Program-made: the position numbers and the translations under genes | Part shown: one piece after another, positions 7,515-15,978 of the stretch | Numbering within the stretch: position 1 is the stretch's first letter | How the letters are laid out: each line of letters opens with the position of its first letter | The notes under the pieces: generated by a model | Seen by the model: only the letters and a program-made list of their open reading frames with translations | The model's database searches: none | Told to the model about the DNA's origin: nothing | Assembly: GCF_900182645.1 (NCBI RefSeq) | Contig: NZ_FXTA01000001.1 | Location: 1,178,001-1,242,000 of the forward strand | DNA from: Flavobacterium resistens | GTDB lineage: Bacteria; Bacteroidota; Bacteroidia; Flavobacteriales; Flavobacteriaceae | Length of the DNA: 64,000 nt | Reading direction: 5' to 3'

Positions 7515-8171
7515 ATGGATTGGACCGATAATCAGACATTATTAGAATATTCAAAACGTACACCATGCAAAGAGATATTTCAAGCGGTGTGTGATGAACT
7601 TGGCAAATATTACCAGGCAAAAGGCTTTAAATATTCTCGGTCTCAAAAAAAAATAACACTTGAAAAAGACGACATAAAACTGGAAATTGCATTTTGGTCA
7701 ACCAAGAGCAATACGCCAGGCAAATCGGTTTCATTTGAAATATTACCCAGTTTTTATTCTAAACAGTTGGCTAAAACAAGTAACATAAACGGAATTCTAT
7801 TTGGACATACGGGGCTTTTTTATCATAAATATACTGACAACCCAAAACAAATACTGGTAAAGCAAATATTTGGAGATGAATTGGAACGCATTGATGAATA
7901 CAGTAATGAATCAAATATAATTGAAAACCACTACTGCAACATTTATGGAATTGACAAAGAAAAGTTTGACGCTATCGTAAAATTTATTGATGACAAAATT
8001 GTTCCCTGGATTTCTAAGCTTGCAACCAACGAAGGAATTTTGGAATTAATAACAAATGCATGCCCCACAAGAATTTCGTCGTTAAACGGCAAAGGCACTA
8101 ATTCTGACTTTGTAAAGTACGTTCAACTCAATTTTCCAGATATTGATATCGAAAAAAAACTTGGTTTATAA
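7515..8171 (+). CDS. hypothetical protein, possibly DUF4304-like
   Basis: A 218-residue soluble protein. The segment YYQAKGFKYSRSQKKITLEK followed by an alternating strand pattern (KLEIAFWSTKSN, KSVSFEILPSFYS) resembles DUF4304-type proteins of unknown function. No signal peptide or membrane segment. It starts 57 bp after the YqaE-type gene. The family call is an inference from the pattern only. Confidence 0.5.
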   Translation: MDWTDNQTLLEYSKRTPCKEIFQAVCDELGKYYQAKGFKYSRSQKKITLEKDDIKLEIAFWSTKSNTPGKSVSFEILPSFYSKQLAKTSNINGILFGHTGLFYHKYTDNPKQILVKQIFGDELERIDEYSNESNIIENHYCNIYGIDKEKFDAIVKFIDDKIVPWISKLATNEGILELITNACPTRISSLNGKGTNSDFVKYVQLNFPDIDIEKKLGL

Positions 8172-8205
8172 TAAACTCCGCAACAAAGGAAAAAGTTCCT
8201 TCTAA

Positions 8206-8240
8206 AAACAAAAAGTCAGTCCCAAAAGTTTTCGGGACTG
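8206..8240 (-). terminator. rho-independent terminator after the TPR gene
   Basis: On the minus strand CAGTCCC (8240-8234) pairs with GGGACTG (8223-8217) around a 10-nt loop and is followed by a T-rich tail. It lies 22 bp beyond the stop of the TPR protein gene. Confidence 0.7.
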
Positions 8241-8261
8241 CTCAATATCAAATATTTCTTT

Positions 8262-9320
8262 TTAGTTCGATAAGTAAAGATTCTCTTTAGTAATTTTCAA
8301 AGCATTTTCAGGTGCTGTATACCAAGCTACAAATTGATCCATTTTGTCTTTGTTAGCTGTGTGCCATTCACTAAATTCATCCTGCGCGCCCATCTGAAAA
8401 AGATATTCGTTGTACGTATCAAGCAAACCTGCGTCGAATAAGGTTTTTTGATATTCTAAAACCACATTTGGGTATTGTTTGAAATCATCTTTAAAATAGT
8501 TTTTAATAAATGCCGTTCTGATTTCTGAAAGCGATTTTAAAGTTATTTCTTTCTGTCCGAGTACACTCAACGAAAGATTTTTTCCATAAATAGCACAAAA
8601 CGGAAGTTTCAAATTTTTAACATCGCCGCTTCCATCAATTAAAATGTCGCATAAATCAATTTTCATTTCGTTGTCTTTAAATTGAATACTGTTTTTATAC
8701 GTGTTGTAGAGTAATTCGCTTATTTTTTGAGTTCGTTTGGTTGTTCTTTCCAAATTCACGAAAATTTCACCATACATTAAACCTGCAAGTTTGTTACGTG
8801 AGTTTAAATATAATAAAGTCGCTCTGTAATAGTTTGAAGGATACATCGGATCCACTTCCATTCCTTTTTGGTAACTCAAAACAGCTTCCACATAGTTATC
8901 TTGCGATTCATAAACAACGCCTTTTTCAAGATACAATCTTCCGGCATTTGGAAATTTTACTAATCCTTCCTCATAAGTTGCAATGGCTTTTTTAGGATTT
9001 TTGACATAATCGTAATTGTTTCCTAGCAACTGATAAAAATCGGCTTCGATTCCAGCATAATTTTTGATTTTTTCTAATTGATCAATCGCTTTTTGATATT
9101 CTTCTTTATGTGTATACGCCAATGCAATTTCGTACGGATAAGCATAATCTTTAGGATCTGTTTTTTCGCATTCTTTTAAGATTGCAATACTTTCATCGTA
9201 TTTTCCTTCGTCTATTAATTTGGCTGCTTTATAAATGTCCTGACATTTAAATTCTCTTTTTTGAGCTTGGATTGTTACAATAAAACATAGTACAGTAAAT
9301 AGAATTAGGCTGTTTTTCAT
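8262..9320 (-). CDS. secreted tetratricopeptide-repeat protein
   Basis: A 352-residue protein with a signal peptide (MKNSLILFTVLCFIVTIQAQ) and TPR units over about residues 25-190. Examples are ALAYTHKEEYQKAIDQLEKI, YEEGLVKFPNAGRLYLEKGV and VLSYQKGMEVDPMYPSNYY. The C-terminal 150 residues are not recognisably TPR. It is probably a periplasmic scaffold or adaptor; its partner is unknown. It has its own terminator (8206-8240) and a TATATTTG promoter element at 9353-9346 preceded by a palindrome. Confidence 0.8.
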   Translation of the reverse strand: MKNSLILFTVLCFIVTIQAQKREFKCQDIYKAAKLIDEGKYDESIAILKECEKTDPKDYAYPYEIALAYTHKEEYQKAIDQLEKIKNYAGIEADFYQLLGNNYDYVKNPKKAIATYEEGLVKFPNAGRLYLEKGVVYESQDNYVEAVLSYQKGMEVDPMYPSNYYRATLLYLNSRNKLAGLMYGEIFVNLERTTKRTQKISELLYNTYKNSIQFKDNEMKIDLCDILIDGSGDVKNLKLPFCAIYGKNLSLSVLGQKEITLKSLSEIRTAFIKNYFKDDFKQYPNVVLEYQKTLFDAGLLDTYNEYLFQMGAQDEFSEWHTANKDKMDQFVAWYTAPENALKITKENLYLSN

Positions 9321-9345
9321 AAGATTAGATTGTTTTTGGTTAAAT

Positions 9346-9353
9346 CAAATATA
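9346..9353 (-). promoter_or_regulatory. -7 promoter element for the TPR gene
   Basis: TATATTTG on the minus strand, 25 nt upstream of the ATG at 9320. The -33 position carries no TTG and is occupied by the palindrome at 9375-9390. Confidence 0.5.
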
Positions 9354-9374
9354 AGCATCCTGTGTTTCCTATTT

Positions 9375-9390
9375 TTACGGAAAAGCGTAA
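9375..9390. promoter_or_regulatory. palindromic operator candidate TTACG-N6-CGTAA (site 2)
   Basis: TTACG GAAAAG CGTAA, lying 21 nt upstream of the minus-strand -7 box. This is the same geometry as at 2935-2979. It could also influence the plus-strand gene at 9527. Confidence 0.5.
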
Positions 9391-9419
9391 TTGTATAAAT
9401 ATTTGGTTCTAAGTTTGAC

Positions 9420-9480
9420 ACAATACAAATTATCAAAACAAAAGCTATAAATAATCCTACAGCTTTTTTATATTTACATA
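9420..9480 (+). repeat. hairpin-plus-TATATTTACA intergenic element, copy 2
   Basis: Second copy of the element at 7179-7241, with AAAGCTATAAA, CAGCTTTTTTA and TATATTTACA. It lies upstream of the LprI-type gene at 9527. Confidence 0.5.
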
Positions 9481-9526
9481 GAGAACGCCTTTCGATAATT
9501 CCAAAAAACAGTAAAATTCAAATTGA

Positions 9527-9883
9527 ATGAAAAACTTCCTTCTATATTCCGCAACATTATTTCTATTCAGCTTTAGCACTAATTTGTTTGCACAAACACA
9601 GCTTGAAATGAATGAGACGGCTATGAATAATTTTAAAAAAGCAGATGATAAACTCAATCAGGTTTATAAAAATCTCGTGAAAAAATTAGATGAAAAAGAA
9701 AAAAGTTTATTGATTACAGCCCAGAAAAACTGGATTAAATTTAGAGATTCAAAATGTGATTTTGAAAAACAGCAATATGATGGCGGAAGTATTCAGCCCT
9801 TAATTTATTACACATGTCTCACCGAATCTACGGAAGATCGAATAAAAGATTTAAAAAGAAACTTAGCCGATCGCAACAGATAA
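9527..9883 (+). CDS. LprI/DUF1311-family secreted protein
   Basis: A 118-residue periplasmic protein with a signal peptide ending near LFA (about residue 22). The mature part shows the DUF1311/LprI pattern: an LNQVYKNLVKKL helix, then LLITAQKNWIKFRDSKCDFE, then YYTCLTESTEDRIKDL. Two cysteines in the conserved positions could form a disulfide. Some family members inhibit lysozyme; that activity is not shown here. Its upstream region carries the hairpin element at 9420-9480. Confidence 0.8.
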   Translation: MKNFLLYSATLFLFSFSTNLFAQTQLEMNETAMNNFKKADDKLNQVYKNLVKKLDEKEKSLLITAQKNWIKFRDSKCDFEKQQYDGGSIQPLIYYTCLTESTEDRIKDLKRNLADRNR

Positions 9884-9946
9884 TAAAATCAATTTTATCA
9901 TAGAAAACAGCTAAAATCTAATCTCAGAAACTACACGAACTAACCA

Positions 9947-11416
9947 ATGAACCCAAACAAACTCGCTCCATTTCTTGCTTTTTTACTCTTTTTCACCTCT
10001 TGCAAGGGACATGAAAAACAAGATGACATTGTAAAAAACAATCCTGAAGATACAATAAAGCATTTCATTATTGGCTATCATATGCTTGTTCCAAAATTGA
10101 AGGAAATAAGAACCTATGAAATGATTGGCGGCGAAACTTGGGACGGTCATAGGTATAGTAAAGACCCAAAAATCGATTACGAAAAAACTACTTTATTGAT
10201 ACTTGGAAACAGCATTTTATTTAAAGAATATTTTCCTTTTCCGTTTAACTTAGATAAACTAAAACTGATTTCCAGCAACGAATTCATGACTATCTGCAGA
10301 GACGACAATTATATTTATTACGTTTCTGATCGTACAAACTCAACACAAATTCATATTGCAGACTACAAACCAATAAATGATTTTGTTTATAAATCAAAAG
10401 ATGGAGCACTTTTTTTTCTGGATGCAGAAAAATACAAACTTAATCCTGTAAAAATAAATGTCGATGAAAATTCGATTAAACATTTAGCCGGAAATTATTA
10501 TTCGGATAAGAACGGTTTGTACTTTTTTGGTGCACATTATAAAAAAAACGTACAAAGCAATCAAAGAGATTATATTGAGAAATCTGAAAAGATAATTGAT
10601 GCAAAAAACGTTGTGCCTTTCATTTCAAAACACTATTTAACTTTTGGAAATCAGGTTTTTGCAATAGATGACGATGAAATAAAGAAGCTGGATCTTAATC
10701 CTAAAAAACTAATTGAAGTTTATTTCTGGGATAGGCAATCCTTAATTACGGATGGAAAAAATGTATATAGCAATTCAAATTACGGTTATGACGACAACCG
10801 AAATGAAAAAGGTACTTATGGATTTTTATTTCCGTCACTATTTTCTGGAAGTAATCTGCAAAAAATATATCCACAATCGTTGCCTTTTGCGAACGAAAAC
10901 AATTCGATTGTTTTTAATAAGGGGCGCTCTTTTAATTCGATAGAATTAGCCGTGGTAATTAATAACGAGAATTATATTTTGTCAAATAAAAAGAAAATAA
11001 AAACAGGCAAAATGTTATTTTATCATTCTGAAACCAAGACCAATGGGGATTTTGATGAAAAATACCTGAAAATCTTTAAGAATCAATTTCTTCAATACAA
11101 AAATGTACTCTATTTTGATGATCGTCCTGTAGAAGCTTCAAAATTGGATTTGAAAAATTTAAGACAAATTGAAAACTCCAACTACCTTACAGATGGAAAA
11201 TCAATATTTTATACTGGTGGTATTACAGGAATGAAGTTAATTAAAAAAAATGGCGCAGAATATGCCGTTCTTGATGAACGAATTATAGAAAACGTCTATA
11301 CAAATGAAATGAAAGCTATAAATCCTGATTTGCTTTCTGATGGAATTACTCTTATAAGCAGAAATCAAAAAGCAACAATAAAAGAGCTAAAACTAAATGT
11401 AAAAATTGCCGAATAA
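9947..11416 (+). CDS. DKNYY-repeat lipoprotein
   Basis: A 489-residue lipoprotein with a type II signal (FLLFFTSC, Cys19). The body contains repeated short units of the DKNYY family, in which an aspartate-lysine-asparagine-aromatic turn precedes a strand. Examples are YYSDKNGLYFFG, YLTDGKSIFYTG and the related CRDDNYIYYVSD and ITDGKNVYSNS. It probably folds into a repetitive beta structure facing the periplasm or surface. Function unknown in this family. It starts 63 bp after the DUF1311 gene. Confidence 0.75.
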   Translation: MNPNKLAPFLAFLLFFTSCKGHEKQDDIVKNNPEDTIKHFIIGYHMLVPKLKEIRTYEMIGGETWDGHRYSKDPKIDYEKTTLLILGNSILFKEYFPFPFNLDKLKLISSNEFMTICRDDNYIYYVSDRTNSTQIHIADYKPINDFVYKSKDGALFFLDAEKYKLNPVKINVDENSIKHLAGNYYSDKNGLYFFGAHYKKNVQSNQRDYIEKSEKIIDAKNVVPFISKHYLTFGNQVFAIDDDEIKKLDLNPKKLIEVYFWDRQSLITDGKNVYSNSNYGYDDNRNEKGTYGFLFPSLFSGSNLQKIYPQSLPFANENNSIVFNKGRSFNSIELAVVINNENYILSNKKKIKTGKMLFYHSETKTNGDFDEKYLKIFKNQFLQYKNVLYFDDRPVEASKLDLKNLRQIENSNYLTDGKSIFYTGGITGMKLIKKNGAEYAVLDERIIENVYTNEMKAINPDLLSDGITLISRNQKATIKELKLNVKIAE

Positions 11417-11444
11417 GCTCAAGAAAAAATCTAAAAATGTAATC

Positions 11445-11939
11445 ATGGAAAACTTCGACTGGACATCCTTTACAAAGAAAATAGCAATTAAAGCTAAAAT
11501 CAGCGACATTTATAACGCCTGGACAATAGCTAGTGAATTAGAAAAATGGTTTCTCGAAAAAGTTTCTTTTTTTGATGCGAATCAGGGAGCTATCAGCAAA
11601 GACGAAAATGTTTCAGAAGGCAGTACTTATGAATGGCTTTGGCATTTATATAAAGATGGAATGAATGGAAAAATTACGTCTGCTAATGGAGAAGATTATT
11701 TGCAATTTACATTTGAAGGAAATTGTCTTGTCGATATAAAATTGAGCGAAACCAATGGTTATACAATTGTCGAACTTCGTCAGCACAATATTCCGACAGA
11801 TGATAATTCGAAAAAATTCATTAGACTGGGCTGTTCTAACGGCTGGCATTTTTATCTGACCAATCTTAAATCAGTTTACGAAGGCGGATTGGATTTACGA
11901 AATAGGGACGAGAATTTGGATCCTATGATTAATAATTAA
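11445..11939 (+). CDS. SRPBCC (START/AHSA1-like) domain protein
   Basis: A 164-residue cytoplasmic protein starting MENFDWTSFTKKIAIKAK. The N-terminal pattern, with a strand followed by ISDIYNAWTIASELEKWF, is characteristic of AHSA1/SRPBCC proteins, and the C-terminal helix carries NGWHFYLTNLKSVYEGG. The fold binds hydrophobic ligands or client proteins; this member's ligand is unknown. The frame extends to a TTG at 11406 inside the previous gene, but the ATG at 11445 gives the normal domain start. Confidence 0.75.
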   Translation: MENFDWTSFTKKIAIKAKISDIYNAWTIASELEKWFLEKVSFFDANQGAISKDENVSEGSTYEWLWHLYKDGMNGKITSANGEDYLQFTFEGNCLVDIKLSETNGYTIVELRQHNIPTDDNSKKFIRLGCSNGWHFYLTNLKSVYEGGLDLRNRDENLDPMINN

Positions 11940-12004
11940 AAATGGGATATACTTTTTACAATGCTGAAACAGAGATTTTATATGAAATAATTTGTGTTTC
12001 AAAA

Positions 12005-12796
12005 TCACGCCACAACGCATTCCATATTTTTTTCTTCCATAATCTTCATATCGATTATTTTTTGAGCAACAGTTCCTCTTTCAAATAAACGAATGAATTT
12101 AAAAACGGCGCTAGCAAAATACCCAGGATTAGAAACCAATCGGGCGATTTCTGTTATTCTTTTGTCTCTTAATTTTATGCAAGCTTCTTTTTCATTTTCA
12201 GGAACTGCTACAAATTCGGTGGCAAATTTCCATGCCCCATTTCTCGCGGTTTCCATGCTGAAATCAATAAAGAAATTATCTACTTTACCTGTAAATTTTA
12301 ATATCCACGTAAGTGTTGGCCAAATTTTGATCAAACATTTTTCGACACTACCAACCAAATTGCTGAGAATGAAGTTTATTTTATCAAAATCAGCTTTTAA
12401 ATCTTCGATGTCTTCAACTGTACTGACTTCTGCCGAAGCAATTCCTAAATCGAGGTTAATATGAGCGTTGATTCCGAGCAATAAATGCTGCAAAACTATA
12501 GGCCAAAATTTTTCGGCCTGTTCAAAAGCAAATGCCCAGCATTCAGATGGTTTTTCTTTGGCTTGGTACTGATAATACGCTTTCAAATACCGATTCGCGA
12601 AAATAACATCCAATTTTTCCATTCGCTCGCCATTTTGAAATGAACCAGCCAAAATACCTTCTTTTATTCTTACTGTAACTTCGCGATATAGAATAGCAAA
12701 TAGACCTAAATTGCTTTGATCTATTTTTGATTTTTCTATTATTTCATCTAATAAAAAAATTACTTCATCTATAGTATTGGCTTGTTTCATACTCAT
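12005..12796 (-). CDS. DUF5995-family protein
   Basis: A 263-residue, mostly helical soluble protein. The segment LQHLLLGINAHINLDLGIAS (about residues 102-121) is the hallmark of DUF5995, with histidine and asparagine positions that could bind a metal. Function unknown. It is convergent with the SRPBCC gene, with no strong terminator between them. The start may be the second ATG, two codons downstream. Confidence 0.7.
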   Translation of the reverse strand: MSMKQANTIDEVIFLLDEIIEKSKIDQSNLGLFAILYREVTVRIKEGILAGSFQNGERMEKLDVIFANRYLKAYYQYQAKEKPSECWAFAFEQAEKFWPIVLQHLLLGINAHINLDLGIASAEVSTVEDIEDLKADFDKINFILSNLVGSVEKCLIKIWPTLTWILKFTGKVDNFFIDFSMETARNGAWKFATEFVAVPENEKEACIKLRDKRITEIARLVSNPGYFASAVFKFIRLFERGTVAQKIIDMKIMEEKNMECVVA

Positions 12797-12869
12797 TCAG
12801 AATTGGTTGCGGTTAAATTGAGAAGAACGAATTTAATTATTTTTATCATCTGATGAAGTTAAAATTAAA

Positions 12870-12904
12870 AAACATCCCGCAAGAAAATCTTCTACGGGAT
12901 GTTT
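12870..12904 (-). terminator. rho-independent terminator after the GreA-C-type gene
   Basis: AAACATCCCG (12870-12879) pairs with CGGGATGTTT (12895-12904). Read on the minus strand it is followed by TTTAATTTT, and it lies 19 bp past the stop at 12923. Confidence 0.75.
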
Positions 12905-12922
12905 CTATATGGAAAAAATAGA

Positions 12923-13297
12923 TTACACTTCTTCGACTTTTAAAATCTCTAATTTTAAATTTCCTTTTTTAGCTGGCCATTCAATAATATCGCCCTCTTT
13001 GTAGCCAACCATTGCAATACCTTCATCAGAGAGTACCGAAATTTTATTTTTGCTAACTTTTACTTTTTCAGGACCAACTAAAAGGATTGTTTTTTCTACG
13101 TTATTAATATGATCTTTGTAGGTAACTTTTCGATCTATTGAAACAATATCTTCAGGCAGGTTTTTTCTCAATACCTGAGTAGCATGTTTTAATTCGCTCA
13201 ATAATAATTCTTCTTCTCGTGGTGTTACCTTTTTTCTTCGTACGTGATCTTTAATTAAATCGTATGTTCCTGTTGTTAAAATAATATTTTGTGTCAT
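12923..13297 (-). CDS. GreA/GreB C-terminal-domain (Rnk-like) protein
   Basis: A 124-residue protein with a helical N-terminal part (TPREEELLLSELKHA) and a GreA/GreB-type FKBP-like C-terminal domain, recognisable by DEGIAMVGYKEGDIIEWPA. Proteins of this layout bind RNA polymerase near the secondary channel (Rnk, Gfh-type). The N-terminal arm is too short to be a full GreA coiled coil, so transcript-cleavage activity is doubtful. It has its own terminator. A second GreA-like protein lies at 58584-59033. Confidence 0.75.
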   Translation of the reverse strand: MTQNIILTTGTYDLIKDHVRRKKVTPREEELLLSELKHATQVLRKNLPEDIVSIDRKVTYKDHINNVEKTILLVGPEKVKVSKNKISVLSDEGIAMVGYKEGDIIEWPAKKGNLKLEILKVEEV

Positions 13298-13812
13298 AAT
13301 TTTCGTGTTTGCTTCAATTTTTCAAATAATGATACACAACTCTTCACTGAATATTTTGCTGCTCAATCTAATTCAGTGATATCTCATCCCGAATGAAAAT
13401 TGAAGGTTAATAAATGAGCAATATAAATGGGAGGATCCCTGTCTAGAGTTTTGACAGGGCAAAAGGAATAAACTCTTTTGAGCTTCTTAAAAAGGTATCG
13501 TCATGCAAATACAATAATGTGCACATCAAGCACATTAAACAGCTATTTACTAAATAAAAATTTGCAGTGACCATTTATTTTGAATTCTAATCTTTCTGCA
13601 ATATACGCTTTTTTTCTTACAAAAAAGAGGCAAGTAAGTAACAATTTGTATAGAGTTAACTTTATTCAGCTTTTGCAAAATATTTTCTTCTTCATCTTCA
13701 AAGTTAGAAACTTTTTCTTACTTTTGAAAATATACAAACCACATTTTCAACATTATACAATGTTGCATTTTCAAGAATAGCTTATAATTCCAAAACCTCA
13801 AAAAAGCAAAAT
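13298..13812. other. 515-bp intergenic region with a hairpin
   Basis: No convincing gene. It holds the upstream regions of the divergent GreA-C-type and S9 peptidase genes. A GC-rich hairpin, CCCTGTC (13437-13443) pairing with GACAGGG (13453-13459), stands out from the AT-rich surroundings. A TACTTTTG at 13719-13726 could be a -7 box for the peptidase. A 66-codon plus-strand open frame at 13580-13780 has low-complexity composition and is not called. Confidence 0.4.
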
Positions 13813-15720
13813 ATGATTAAAAAATCCATTTTATCTGTTTTAGTTGTTTTACTATTGGTTTTAAATTCCTGCAAACAGGAGCCAAAAGAAACACCTGCCC
13901 CATTAATAGACGTAAAAACTTTCTTCAAAAATGGAGAAAAAAGCTCTTTCCGAATTTCGCCAGACGGAAATTATTTTAGCTATCGTGCCGATTACAAAGG
14001 AAAAACCAACATTTTTGTTCAAAAAGTAAACGACACTAAAGCTGTTCGTGTAACAAACGATACTTTACGAAGCATTTTCAATTATTTCTGGAAAGGTGAC
14101 CGAATTGTTTATGCGCAGGACGTGGGCGGAGACGAAAATTTTCAGCTTTTTTCGGTAAAAGCTGATGGAACTGACTTAAAAGCTTTAACGCCTTTTCCAG
14201 GCATCAGAAGCGATATTACAGATGCTTTGATTGATATTCCAGGAAAAGAAAAAGAACTGATTGTACAGATTAATAAAAGGGTAAAAGAATACTTTGATCC
14301 TTATATTTTAAATGTTGAAACCGGAACTTTGACGTTGCTTTACAACAACAAAGAAAACTTTGACGGCTGGGTTACAGATAATAACGGAATTATTCGTCTA
14401 GCTTCAAAAACAGATGGTGTCAACATTACGTGGAATTACAGAAACTCCGATAAAGAACCTTTTACACCTTTGATTACAACAACTTTCAAAGATGTTTTTA
14501 CGCCAGCATCTTTTGATAAAAACAATAAAAACATTTATGCGTTGAGCAATATCGGAAAAGATAAAGTGGCTTTGGTTGAATACGATCCTGTTGCCAAAAA
14601 AAATGTAAAAGAACTTTTTTCAGACAGCAAATATGATTTAGACGCCATTAACTACGATCGAAAAAAACAAGCTTTGACTTCTGTTGACTGGGAAGCCGAA
14701 AAACAGGAAAAACATTTTTTTGATAAAGATTGGGAAGCAATCCAGAACAATCTAAAAAAACAGATTGAAGGCTACGAAACTGAAATTGTAAGCTACGATG
14801 ATGCCAGAACAAAAGCTATCGTTTGGGCTGGCAACGACCGAACTCCAGGGAAATTTTATCTATATGATTTCAAAACTTCAAATGTAAAAGAAGTTGCTGA
14901 TCCTTATCCTTGGATTAAAGAAAATCAAATGAGCCACATTAAACCTGTTACTTATAAATCAAGAGATGGTTTAGAAATTCACGGTTACTTGACGCTTCCG
15001 TTGGGAATTGAGCCAAAAAATCTGCCGGTGATCATCAATCCGCATGGCGGACCTTGGGCTAGAGACGGTTGGTATTTCAATCCGGAGGTTCAGTTTTTGG
15101 CCAATCGCGGTTATGCAGTTTTACAAATGAATTACAGAGGAAGCACAGGTTACGGAAAGAAATTTTGGGAAGCCAGTTTCAAACAATGGGGAAAAACAAT
15201 GCAAGACGATATTACTGATGGTGTTGAATGGCTAAAAAAAGAAGGCATCGCTGATGAAAACCGAATTGCCATTTACGGCGGAAGCTATGGCGGTTACGCA
15301 ACACTTGCCGGAATCACCTTTACTCCTGATTTATATGCCGCAGCAGTGGACTATGTTGGTGTCAGCAATTTGTTTACATTCATGCATACGATTCCGCCTT
15401 ATTGGACACCTTATTTGGATCAGTTTCACGAAATGGTTGGCGATCCAAAAAAAGATAGTTTATTACTTGCCTCTGCATCTCCTGCTTTGCATGCTGACAA
15501 AATAAAAACGCCATTATTCATTGCCCAAGGAGCAAACGATCCGAGAGTGAATAAAGCCGAAAGCGATCAAATGGTCGAAGCATTAAAAAAACGCGGTGTT
15601 GTTGTAGAATATATGGTCAAAAATGATGAAGGACACGGTTTCAGAAACCAAAATAATCGTTTTGATTTTTATGGCGCTATGGAAAAATTCTTAGACAAAC
15701 ATTTGAAGCAAAAGAAATAA
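13813..15720 (+). CDS. S9-family prolyl oligopeptidase-type lipoprotein peptidase
   Basis: A 635-residue serine peptidase of family S9 (dipeptidyl/acylaminoacyl-peptidase type) with a lipoprotein signal (Cys20), so anchored in the envelope. Residues about 40-370 form the beta-propeller that filters substrates, with units such as FRISPDGNYFSYRADYKGK. The C-terminal alpha/beta hydrolase domain has MNYRGSTGYG, nucleophile Ser491 in GGSYGGY, Asp576 in GANDPRVN and His608 in DEGHGF. All catalytic residues are present. It likely degrades peptides in the periplasm. A terminator follows at 15745-15782. Confidence 0.9.
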   Translation: MIKKSILSVLVVLLLVLNSCKQEPKETPAPLIDVKTFFKNGEKSSFRISPDGNYFSYRADYKGKTNIFVQKVNDTKAVRVTNDTLRSIFNYFWKGDRIVYAQDVGGDENFQLFSVKADGTDLKALTPFPGIRSDITDALIDIPGKEKELIVQINKRVKEYFDPYILNVETGTLTLLYNNKENFDGWVTDNNGIIRLASKTDGVNITWNYRNSDKEPFTPLITTTFKDVFTPASFDKNNKNIYALSNIGKDKVALVEYDPVAKKNVKELFSDSKYDLDAINYDRKKQALTSVDWEAEKQEKHFFDKDWEAIQNNLKKQIEGYETEIVSYDDARTKAIVWAGNDRTPGKFYLYDFKTSNVKEVADPYPWIKENQMSHIKPVTYKSRDGLEIHGYLTLPLGIEPKNLPVIINPHGGPWARDGWYFNPEVQFLANRGYAVLQMNYRGSTGYGKKFWEASFKQWGKTMQDDITDGVEWLKKEGIADENRIAIYGGSYGGYATLAGITFTPDLYAAAVDYVGVSNLFTFMHTIPPYWTPYLDQFHEMVGDPKKDSLLLASASPALHADKIKTPLFIAQGANDPRVNKAESDQMVEALKKRGVVVEYMVKNDEGHGFRNQNNRFDFYGAMEKFLDKHLKQKK

Positions 15721-15744
15721 AGTATACTTAGTTTTGAAAAGTAT

Positions 15745-15782
15745 AAAAAGCTGCAGAGAAATATTTTTCTGTGGCTTTTTTT
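15745..15782 (+). terminator. rho-independent terminator after the S9 peptidase gene
   Basis: AAAAAGCTGCAGAGAAA pairs imperfectly with TTTTTCTGTGGCTTTTT, ending in a T-tract about 25 bp past the stop codon. Confidence 0.7.
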
Positions 15783-15893
15783 ATTTCATAAAAACTCATT
15801 CAAATACTTAAAACCATAGATGTGATAGTGTCCTTCTTCGAAATAATAGAAAAACTGTCACTCTGTGAGATTCAAAAAATAAACAAAACAAAA

Positions 15894-15928
15894 AACCTTA
15901 GAATCTTAGTATCTTAGAACCTTAGCAA
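15894..15928. repeat. CTTAG-type dispersed repeat, copy 1
   Basis: A run of CTTAGAATCTTAG and TCTTAGAACCTTAG units. Related stretches are at 20813-20850 and, inverted, at 59041-59074. It lies about 50 bp before the topB start. Confidence 0.6.
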
Positions 15929-15978
15929 CTTTTCTCTAAAAAATTCCCTAATTTCGCCCTCCAACAAGAAATGAAAAA

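Noticed and set aside
13580..13780. A 66-codon plus-strand open frame in the gap before the S9 peptidase gene
   Set aside because: Phe/Lys-rich low-complexity translation, no recognised family, and it overlaps the expected promoter region.
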